A stretch of 64,000 bases of DNA. Source: Siphonodentalium dalli. Its lineage: Eukaryota > Mollusca > Scaphopoda > Gadilida > Siphonodentaliidae. The stretch's first letter is position 1. Each line of letters begins with the position of its first letter. The stretch spans positions 60,226,025-60,290,024 of the forward strand of contig CP136068.1 of the NCBI GenBank assembly GCA_032622095.1, read 5' to 3'. Positions 38,901 through 50,900 of the stretch are shown here, piece by piece. The position numbers and the translations under genes were made by a program. The notes under the pieces are model-generated. The model was not told the origin of the DNA. It ran no database searches and saw nothing but the letters and a program-made list of their open reading frames with translations.

Positions 38901-41900
38901 GACATCCAGGGTGAACTTTTTTTAATAAATATAGTACTTCAATAGTGTGATCAATGTGGTAGTTATTTTGTTTTGTTGCATGATGTGGGTGGCAGGAGCA
39001 AACTTTTCTTTGATGTCGAGATATATATACCGGATTTTGCGAACAAAGCTTCAACATCTTTTAAAAAAGACTTTACCATGGGACAATCGTATAAAATGTG
39101 AATAATAGTTTCGGCATCCTCATATCATGGAGATGATTATGTATAAGTTTGATGGGAATCAGCGACAAAAAATGTCATTATTTTGTTGCAACTCCCCTTT
39201 TTCTGACCCTGACAGTGTCACTTTAGAAATTTCTAACCTGCACCATTAATATCTTCCACTTGAAAAGCAACCATTGTTAGACCCCTTTGGAGACATCTAG
39301 ATGGTCCCCCATTAATTTCTATAGCACAGACAGACATTCGCATATATAGATACAGTTAGATAATATGAGTGCTATGTTATTCTTATTTTGAATTTTCTCT
39401 TTGTTTCAATGAGGCATTGTTTTGTGCATTTTCTGCAACTTAGCAGGTAGACAATAATATTTATGTTGCAATTCATCCATCCTTCACAAGGAAATATTTT
39501 ACCTTTGAAGGACTTTTTGTTTATTTGTTGACATATGATACATGTATATCAGAGAATGAAGCATGCGTTGTTCACATTTTTTACTCTTTAGGTTAATATT
39601 ACCCTAATGTCTCCCTGCTGCTAAGTGATTACCGTCAATGGCGTATGCCTGAGTGGTACCGTACATATGCTCAGTGTGATATACTATTTCCCCAGCTGTT
39701 TTCAGCTTATAACAGTGGAACTTATTTCTCCATAAACGTGTTTCTGTGTTGACATAGTCTGGGAAATCTGGTGTTTTGACAGTACGACTGGTGCACAATG
39801 TGCACAAAATCGGCACATAATTATTGAGGTAAAAATCTTGAATGCGTGTACTATAATCAAATGCTTACTATTATCCAAGCTTAGATCAAACTACATGTTA
39901 TGACAGCACTGAAATTGACATTTATACATTTATATGAGGAAACAGTGTCAAAGTCGTCTGGTAAAACTGGTCCTGTCTTCTGGAATAAGTTGGCACAGAT
40001 AATTTGCAACCCGATCCAGGTTATATTGTTGTAGTCTATGGGCGGCAAAGGGCCGTTCATATCTTGCATGGTCATCATCAAAATTTTCTTCTCATGATGA
40101 GCTGGTCCTCACTAAAAATCATTATCATCTCCTCACTTGCTGTTTCGAAAGTTTTGCTGTACGTGTTTAATGACCAAAATTTCTAAATGATACAAGATGT
40201 GGCCCAACATGCACCCCTTGAAACTAACACATACAGCAAGTGTCAAATAATGAGTCAACATATCCGTATGTTCCCAATTAGCAGACACCCAGAACACATG
40301 GCTGCATTAATTAGTGCATTGCATTCAAGCTCATATTGAAGTGCTCTGGAGTGCCTATGAGTAAATCTGGCAAGACATTCTCGGTCACTACTGGGCAAAT
40401 AGTGCAACCAGGGTCGCTTATGGGTACTAAACAGTTATGGTAATGCCTGGTACTTTGGATAGTTAAGAATAATTAAGTATCAACAACACTTTGGTGATGG
40501 CATTAAATGAAATTATTTGGGTCAACAAATTGTTTTTATTTTGTTCAGATTTTGTCCACAGTGCCATTTTTGTGAAACAATCATAGAACAGCAGTACTTG
40601 GAAAAGGAGAAGATAATTCAGAATGAAGGTCACACCAATATTTTGATGTTCAATACAAACCCCTCTAATGCAACATGTTCATCATCATCATCGTCGTCAT
40701 CATCTTCATCATCTTCATCATCTTCCTCACTTGATGACCCTTCCTCTCCATCATCATCAGAGGCATACTGTTGCTGTGGATGTTGAGGAATTTGACCCAT
40801 TTGTGCCATTTTACCCATCTGACCCTGACCTTGCATCTCCTTGAAAACGTAACATTTTAAACATAAGTGAACATAAACATTTAGGCATTTGTCCCGATTT
40901 GAGGCTGGATACAGTGTAATAGTTTTTCTCTCCCTGAACATCTCTCACCCTTTTAATTTTATTAAACATTTGAATTTTCTAAAATGCTATCTGGGTGCAT
41001 ACAAAGTAGTGATGTTCCGATAATGAAAAAGCCCATTGGACCGATTTCTGATAACTGGAGGCACAATCAGCCGATTTCCGATTCTGATTCCGATGTTTAT
41101 ATATATATTGTGCGTTTGTTCCTATAATGGACCTATATACACCCATTGCACTCCATATCCCTGTATAGTTTCAAAGCCAAATACATCTAAAAGATATATA
41201 TACACACTGTCGCGAAAGTATTTCCGCCAACGTCAGTTGTACACTGCCTTTGATGTATATCGGTAGTTGTTTTGACAAAGAGATCAAGGTGGCGACTCAG
41301 AATAACGTTATCACCAAATGGGGAACACTTGCACGCGGTATAAAAGTTTTGATTGAATACTTGTAAGTTGTGACAATGTATGGAATGGCGATGATTATTA
41401 ACTAAATTTAGATTGATGGATAATAATTGCTGTCATATTTGTCTGAGATTTCCCAAATTCCCATTGGTCACACCTTTTGTCTTTTAATAACTGGGAAGCT
41501 TTTATAGTTCCGCCTACTCAATTTTTGTTTCGCTAGACTGCCTCTGAGTTCAACGTGGAGCTAAGAATATTTCATTGCGTACGCCGTAACTTGTAATGAG
41601 AGCATCATTATAACAATGGCGACTCGCGGAACAAAAAAAAACAAGTGTAATTTGTGACTACTTCACCATATTGTCCCCTACAGATGAAAAAGATAATTAC
41701 GCCACACCTCACTTTGGTCATTATTGAAGACAGTTCTGATCGCGACTGTACTAATTCATTCAACGAGTGCTTCAAATTATTGCCATAGCATGTGACGTGA
41801 CAGCATGGCACGTGATCAACAGGAAACAACCTGTACATTGTAATGAGATCAGCTGTTTAAAGCTTTCTTAGAATCTATTTCGTGTCCACGCGATTGAACC

Positions 41901-44900
41901 AATAACTTCATATTACACGAGGAATGTCGGGCAGGTGTATTGCCATGCCTAAATATAACCATATCAGACTGTATGGACGATGCCAATAACTTCTGTTTAG
42001 GTTGTTACAACTGCGTTTTACATTAAATACTACGCTTGTATTGTGTACGTTTATTAAAGTGTGCATATAGCGCTTAGATACTAGGACGTTTTTGTTTGTT
42101 TTGACAATCGGTAAAAGCCGATGTTCAACTGCGAGGTACGATTAATATCCGATGGGCTATTATCGGCAGATAGCCGATTCCGATTCCGATTATCGGAACA
42201 TCACTAATACAAAGTGCTTTTTTTGCAATTTGTTGAAATTATGAAAACCAATATAACATTTCAGTTGCAAAAACATGATTGTCAGTGGGGATGGGGCTGA
42301 TGATTGTCAGTGGGGATGGGGGCTGATTAGAGATAACCTAGTTTGTCTCCATCTCAGCTGATTTTTTTCATATTTCTTACATTATCGCTATCATGATGCA
42401 ACTGAGAAAAATAAAAGGCTGCTAGGCCACACGTCGGCTCTATTTGACAATTGTCTTTTTTATAAATGAAATATTTTATTCTGGGAAAAATTATTGAATC
42501 TAAATTTGCTACCAACTGTTTTTGTTGCTAACATATTTGATTAGATACCAGAATGATTGTTGGCCAATTCTAAGTCATATGAAATTGTCAATGACACAGT
42601 AGCTCAACTTGGTGAGGGGACCATTTCATCTGTTACAGTCAATGGAGCGATTAGGAATGCGAAAAGTTGAAATGTAATACTAGATGTCAACATGTCAACA
42701 TGAAAAGATATATAAAGTTTGGGATTCAGCAAATATATATGGAATGACGAAGCATGTAAAACCATAATGTTAACTAGAATGTCACTGGAGGAATTGCAGC
42801 AACAAGCCAACAACCCCCTTATGATCAGACCATGGACACTCTGTTACTCAAGCCTTGAAATAGGGTGTCTGTCATTTGCATAATGAGGTCCCCAGAGGGT
42901 GAATTTAGTGATGCTACCCCACATAGCGGGCTAGCATCACCAAATTCACCCTCTGGGAACCTCATTTTGAGCAGAATGAGGTTACCATAGGGTGAATTTG
43001 GTGATGCTAGCCCGCTATGTGGGGTAGCATCACTAAATTAACCCTCTGGGGACCTCATTCTGCAAATGACAGACACCCTATTTCAAGGCTTGCTGTTACT
43101 GTTGTCAGAACATGTCATGTTTGTGAAAATGAGATTAAGTATGGATTTTGTTTTCTGTATCATTATTAATCCATATGAAGTTAGGTGATGACCGGATGAG
43201 AGATGGGACCTGTATGGTGAACCTAATGAGTAAAATCCAAGATGGACTCTGGCGGTCATGTTTTTCAAAAAAAATTGGAAAAATTTATGGCCCAAATCTA
43301 GTGGTCACCCCGAAGATCCATATGACGTCTGGATGAGTACCGTACCTACGACATGTCTGTTGGGTGAGCGGAAGTATTTAGTTATGCAAAGAGTAAAATC
43401 CAAGATGGCTGCTGGCAACCATGTTTTCATTAAAAATTGTTCAAATTTGATAGCTCCCATCTAGAGATGATCCTAAACTTGCCTGTAAACTTTCAAAACA
43501 CCCCGAAAATCAAAATGAAGTTTGGTGACGATTGGATGAGATATGTGACCTGTAAGGTGTGCCAAAGGATTAAGTCATGCAAAGAGGAAAATCCAAGACA
43601 GCTGATGGCAGCAATGTTTTCCAACAAATGCAAAAACATTTGATAGCTCCCATCTGGCGGTCACCCTGAAGATCCATATAAAATTTGGTGATGATCGATT
43701 GAGGGATGTGGTCATGAAAAGAGTAAAATCCAAGATGACTGCCGGTGGCCATGTTTTAAAAAAAAAATTAGAAAATTTTATAACTCCCATCTAGTGGTCA
43801 CCCCGATGATCCAAATGAAGTTTGGTGATGATCAGATGAGCAATGTCGTCTGTAGGGTGTGCCAAAGGATTTAGTCATGCAAAGAGATTACAAGATGGCT
43901 GCCAGCAGCCATGTTTTTGATTGAAAATAGTTCAACATGCTGTAAATTTTCAAAACAATTCTCCAATAAATGTGGACTGCACATTGTGCTGATTGATTCA
44001 AATCTGAAATCCAAGATGGCTGCCAGCAGCCACGTTTCTTAACGAATTTCAAAAATGAGAGGCCGATCAAGATCGGCAGATTTTTAACCCATACCTTGGT
44101 GATATCGATTAGCTATTTTTATAAATCCTTACACCAACTTTTTCATGAGTGCAAAAGTTTCAACAATTCACACCTTACTATTAAATTCACAAGTGGAATT
44201 AGATTTATTGGGCACCTTGCTCACATAAACACGATAGGAACACGGATGTGGCATTCGATTTCAACCTATTAGGTCACTCCAACACAGATATGTCTTATAG
44301 AGTGATAAAGCTAGCAGTCAGAGTGAAGCACCATAGCAGTTAAAGACAAAATAGTTAAGAAATTAAGTAGATAAACATCATAGCAACTCCATTTATTCAT
44401 TATTACATTGGAATGTGAGACATAACATATTATGTTTTTTTTTATTATTGTTATTTTTTTTTATTATGTTTTGTGTTAGCTGCATATTAAAAATCCATGG
44501 GATCATTTAGATGGGAGAAAATAAAATGGTTAATATTTCCCATTCAAAAACCAATCAAAACCTGAACAACTATACATGTGAGGGATGTATAGACCTGGAT
44601 ATAATATGATTGATAATGATTGGATATAAAATGTTTTAATGCAGAATTTTCAAATAACTGGAGGTGAGATATGAGATTGGTCAGATTGAAAATATTAGAT
44701 TCATTACATTGGATAACATACTGTATGACTTTAATATTTAATATTTTCAAACCATTCAATCGATACCAAAATCAATACATCAAAATCAAAATCAATACAT
44801 CATTAACATGGATGCGATTATTTATATAGTGCTCATGTGAAAAATATTTAGTTATCACATTGTGTCAACAGGATTGGTGGAGGATGTTAATATTTTTAAG

Positions 44901-47900
44901 CAAATAAACCAAATAACCCTCACTATGCAGTTTACGGGTGTGTTACCATAAACTATGCCAAGAACTATAAAAATAATCAATGGAAATATTTGAGTTATCA
45001 AATCAGATAGTATGGGGTTAATCTTACCCAAACTAATGAACTGATAAACACAAAATAGCATATATACCGACAGACGGACGGACGACGAGTGGCCAATCCG
45101 GACGTCGACAATATGTGTACCATACTATGGTAAGGGTACACATAAAAATCAAAATAAATTAATCAATCAATAGGGGCAAAGAGTGTGTCAAAATATTCCA
45201 ATATTAAATGAGACATATCAGATGAAAGTATTAGGAATGTTGAGAAGTGTTAATTTTTAACTACAGAAATCCAAGCAAGTGAATAAGGAGAAATCTGGAG
45301 ATATAATAGAAGAATGATTAATTGAAAAATATAATGTGAACATCCCTACAAATGAACAATAGACTATTCCAATTAAAACTTTTAGAACTGAATGGGAGAG
45401 TCCATTGAATCATGTATGGTTTACAGCTTCTCTGCTATGTGGTATATATGGTGGCTAAAAATAACTCTAATTCAATAAGACACCATTATCGCAGGTCTCT
45501 CTATTGCAAATTGGATCTAACCCATATTCAAACTTGATCTGTATTTTGAGTTGAGAACCTCAAACATACCAAATTTGGTTCCTATCAGATGAAAAATGGT
45601 TGATTTATCGAAGCATGTGTCAAAGGGCCATAACTCCATAAAAAAAATCAGATCAAACCCATATTTGAACTCGATCTGTATTTTGGCCTGAGAAACCCAT
45701 ATACAAAATTTGGTTCCGATCGGATAGAAATTGTTTGAGTTTTCGCATTATGCGTAAAATGTCTACGGACAGACGGACGGACGAAGGACGAGTGGTCAAT
45801 CCGGACGTCGACACTATGTGTACCATACTATGGTATGGGTACACATACAAAGAATGTCATTGGATTTAGAAACCCATACAATAAGTCAGTCGCAAGAATA
45901 CCAGCACCGTTAATATTATCCTGGAGCCCAAATGCAATTGAAGGAATTTCAAAATAAGATATTTCCTCTAATGATGAATATTCAATTGGTGATTTATTGA
46001 AACCCTTACTGAACCTGGCTCAAAGTGAAAGGGATAATATTATATCTGTCTATCGCATAATATGTGTCTATGGAATCAGATGGAATGGGTTAATTTTAAA
46101 CCCAAAACCATGCAAATCAAAAGTGGATCACAATCAACCTGGACCTAGAATAGGAGAATGATCAATGAAAAGCCTAAAAACCTATATGATGTGTGGAGAG
46201 GGTTAATCATGTTCAATGACATCATATCATGGAGCTTTAAAGGAATGTATGGATTAATGTTTTTCCAAGATAAGACAACAGTGTCTGTAAACAACAATGT
46301 CTGTAAACAGAAATGTCTGTAAAACATCCCTACAAATTAACAATGGAATATTCCAATTTATTACATAATCCTACCTTTATTCCATTCAATAAACCTATTC
46401 TATAAATTGTGATATTAAAAGTTCGTTTAATAACAGGAAATAGTGCCAAGTGACCTTTGACTTCCGCTACGTCTCAAAATACTATGGCTTCCAATATTTT
46501 TCAAACAAAATATAATGAATGAAGAGTTTGAAAAGTTGTGTCATTAAATATAGGCCATTAAATATGCCAAAGAGTCTATATTTTTCTGGGACTATTTCTT
46601 TACGTGGGCAAACAACGCATAGTTACATGAAATGTCATCGTATGGCTTACAGAAGCCGATGTTAGTTTCGCGTCCCATTTGTTGATTTAAGTAAGTCTTG
46701 TCAAGATTTTGGATCATGTAATAAATAGAATCTACAACTCGCCAAAGGCTCGGTCCAAACCTAATTTACTTGACTTGTTTTGTAAATTCCGCTATAAACT
46801 GGGGACTTGTTGTAGATCCTCTATTTATTATTTTAGAATAGGTGTCTTATAGAGTGTACATTAACTAATGTAATGAACCTGTTTCAACAAAGGGGTTAAC
46901 TTAATATTGCACATAAAACAGAACTGGACCACAGCGTCATCAATCACAGTTTGACATATGATAAACAAGGCCTGCCAGCCACCACTAGTGAGACTCAGCA
47001 TATAATATGTCCATAGCTATAAATAACTCATTCCAATAACACACATGGTCTGTATGATATGTTCTCTTCAAATTGGCAGTGGTAAAAGGGTATTAATTAC
47101 TTGAATTATAAAGGACCATAACTCTGTTAAAATATGTTCAACTTATTGCATTGGATAGCATGTGTGTGAATGGTTAATTATTTTCTAAACCGATCAACCA
47201 ATCAATACCAAAAACTATACAGGTGAGGGGTGTGTCATCATAAACCTACATATGAAATATGAACACAATCGGAGAAAAAATATTCGGTTATAGCATTGGA
47301 TAGCAATGTGTTAATAATTTCTAAACTGATGAACCGATCGATACCAAAAACTATACGGGTCAGGGGTGTGTCATCATAAACATGCACATAAAGTTTTAAC
47401 ACGATCCGATAAAATATACTTGAGTAATCTTGTCGGATAGCAAGGACGATGGACGGCAAGACAGATGGACGGACGAACGATGGATGGTTGATCCGGACGT
47501 CAGCATTATGTGTAGCATACATGGTATGGGTACACATAATGAAAGTGTCAATGACACTGTAGCTCAACTTTGTAAAGAAGGTAATTTTTTTGTGATGAGC
47601 AATGAATAGAGAGATTAAAATGGAGTGTAAAAATGAGCAGTAAAGAATTTAGTCACACACAGAGTAAATTCCAAGATGGCTGCTGGCGGCCATGTTTTTT
47701 GCCCTAATGACCCCAAAATGACTCGTTCCCATCTACATGTTATTGTTAACATCCATGACAAATTTCATGATGATCAGACTAAAGGTATGACCTGTAGCCC
47801 GTGCTAAAGGATTTAGTCATACAAAGAGTAAAATCCAAGATGGCTGCTGGCGCCATGTTTTTTGGCCGAATGACCCCCAAAATGACTCGTTCCCATCTAC

Positions 47901-50900
47901 ATGTCAATATTAACATCCATGACAAATTTTATGATGATCAGACTAAAGGTACGACCTGTAGCCCGTGCTAAAGGATTTAGTCATACAAAGAGTAAAATCC
48001 AAGGTGGCTGCTGGCGGCCATGTTTTTGGCTGAATGACCCCAAAATGACTAGTTCCCATCTACATGTCATTGTTAACATCCATGACAAATTTCATGATGA
48101 TCAGATAAACAGTACGACCTGTGGCCCGTGCTAATGGATTGAATTTTGAAATCAAGGATGGCCCCTGGCGGCCATGATTTCTGTCCGAATGACCCCAAAA
48201 TGACTCGTTCCCATCTACATTCCAATTTCAACAGCCATGACAAATTTCATGATGATCAGACTAAAGGTACGACCTGTAGCCCATGCTCAAGGATTTAGTC
48301 ATACAAAGAGTAAAATCCAAGATGGCTGCTGGCGGCCATATTTTTTGCCCGAATAACCAAAAAATGACTCGTTCCCATCTACATGTCATTGGTAACATCC
48401 AAGACAAATTTTATGATGATCAGACTAAAGGTACGACCTGTAGCCTGTTCTAAAGGATTTAGTCATACAAAGAGTAAAATCCAAGACGGCTGCTGGCAGC
48501 CATGTTTTTTGGCCGAATGACCCCAAAATGACTCGTTCCAATCTACATGTCATTGTTAACATCCATGTCAAATTTTATGATCATCAGACTAAAGGTATGA
48601 CCTGTAGCCCGTGCTAAAGGATTTAGTCATACAAAGAGTAAAATCCAAGATGGCTGCTGGCGGCCATGTTTTTGGGCCGAATGACCCCAAAATGACTCGT
48701 TCCCATCTACATGTCAATATTAACATCCATGACAAATTTCATGATGATCAGACGAACAATGCGACCTGTGGCCCGTGCTAATGGATTGAATTTTGAAAAC
48801 AAAGATGGCCACTGGCGGCCATGTTTTTTGTCTGAATGACCCCAAAATGACTCGTTCCCATCTACATTCCAATTTCAACAGCCATGACAAATTTCATGAT
48901 GATCAGACTATAGGTACGACCTGTAGCCCGCGCTAAAGGATTTAGTCATACAAAGAGTAAAATCCAAGATGGCTGCTGGCGGCCATGTTTTTTGCCCGAA
49001 TAACCCAAAAATGACTCGTTTCCCATCTACATGTCATTGTTAACATCCATGACAAATTTTATGATGATCTGACTAAAGGTACGACCTGTAGCCCGTGCTA
49101 AAGGATTTAGTCATACAAAGAGTAAAATCCAAGATGGCTGCTGGCGGCCATGTTTTTGGGCCGAATGACCCCAAAATGACTCGTTCCCATCTACATGTCA
49201 ATATTAACATCCATGACAAATTTCATGATGATCAGACGAACAATGCGACCTGTGGCCCGTGCTAATGGATTGAATTTTGAAAACAAAGATGGCCACTGGC
49301 AGCCATGTTTTTTGTCTGAATGACCCCAAAATGACTCGTTCCCATCTACATTCCAATTTCAACAGCCATGACAAATTTCATGATGATCAGACTATAGGTA
49401 CGACCTGTAGCCCGCGCTAAAGGATTTAGTCATACAAAGGTACGACCTGTAGCCTCTATTGTTGACGCCTTACGCACACACGCGCACACGCACACACGGA
49501 CGACGGACGACAAAGCCATGGCAATAGCTCAAACTTTACAAAGTAAAGTTGAGCTAAAAATGGGAGGTTGTTTTTTGCCAAATGATTCGTTCCCATCTAC
49601 ATACATGTCAATGTCAACAGCCATGACAAACTTCATAATGATCAGACAAAGCTACGACCTGTAGCCCATGCTAATGGAAATTGTTGAGGGACGGACAGAT
49701 GGATTTACATATGTACACACGCACATACACGGACGATGGATACCAACCAATGGTAATAGCTCAAACTTGACTTTGTCATGTTGAGTTAAAAAGGGGTATA
49801 ACTCCATCAGAAATGGTAGGACCAAACCAAAATTTGAACTTGATTGGAACTTTCTCATATGAAGACAACAATCAAAGTTTCAAGAAATTATGTTCAATAC
49901 TATTCATGATATCTTCCGGACAACAGCCATTCTAATGGACGGATGACGATACAAATGATAGGGTGTTAGGGGCCATATGGTTTACGATCTTACATGTGTG
50001 TTTGTCCATATTAATAGGATTTCAAACAAGCACCAACAAGAGGTTTAAGACCTAGTTTGATATTCCAGCATACCACATATACATTGTACAAAATATATTA
50101 TCTCTGTTTAAATGATTTAACAGTTAATATGGCATTGGATCAAAAGGTTTAAGGAGTTAAGCTCATTCACAATCGGCAGATGTTTAACCCATCCCTTGTC
50201 GATAGTAACATTTTATGATCAGAATCATAATCTTTTGATGCTGAATTATAGACTCTACTGTTAAGATCTAAAGCAGTATAGACAAATGTACATAATAGCC
50301 AGTAATAACACAAATTATTGGAATGTATGGGTCAAAATAGAAGGGTTAATATAACATCAGAAATATAGAGCCTGTCACCACTATCATAGTGTAAGCAATT
50401 CTATTCATGTTGTGCAAATTGATATGTGAGATATCAAAATAAAATAGTTAATTAATAATGGAAAAGGTTAAAAGATATGGAATGGTTAAAAGGGGTTAAA
50501 TCACCTATCTCTGCCCTATTTGATCCAATTTAAGTCCAAGCATCCAAGGACCTGGAGCTCCATTGGTCTTGTTAAATAAATTCACATGGCTAAGTTGTGG
50601 TTAAAAAGATAGCTAAATCAATTTATCCTATAATGCACTACTCTGTGGCCAGTTGTCATAGGGATAACATATGAGGGCTATAGATAACTCTCAGTTCAAT
50701 AATCCACATTGTCTCTTGTCTCTCTCAAGGTATTAAATAATTGTAAGTTACTTGGGTTATAATTTGGATAATTCTTAGTTGAATTTTGTTTTTTAATTTC
50801 AAGTCAAACAAGGGCAGTAACTCTTGAAAAAATTGATGGTCGAAACACGTAGTATGTAGGTATCCTTTCCCCCAACATGTGTGCTATCACCATGCCAAAG

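Larger units (their letters stand above)
33015..39119 (-). mobile_element. 5'-truncated non-LTR retrotransposon, swollen by a nested element
   Basis: Flanked by the 9-bp duplication TCATATCAT (33006-33014, 39120-39128). On the minus strand it begins with the C-terminal end of a reverse transcriptase protein (38753-39119), continues as 3' UTR, and ends at 33015-33055 in AATAAAG plus an A-rich tail. The UTR is interrupted by the foldback-like element 33078-38463, so the original insertion was about 0.7 kb. Confidence 0.75.
44055..47543 (+). mobile_element. Repeat R3 with P3-type 3' end, copy A
   Basis: Starts GAGAGGCCGATCAAGATCGGC (a hairpin) and runs about 3.5 kb to the P3 tail 'ggtatgggtacacata'. 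No coding signal. It is the same sequence as copies B (54848) and C (58815). It carries its own insertions at 45062-45855 and 46364-46822. R3 appears to be the long form of which scattered P3 pieces are 3' fragments. Confidence 0.7.

Noticed and set aside
47600-49450. Regular repeats with similar spacing, CRISPR-like at first glance
   Set aside because: Units of about 160 bp are repeated throughout, without unique spacers, in an animal genome. This is an element core array.
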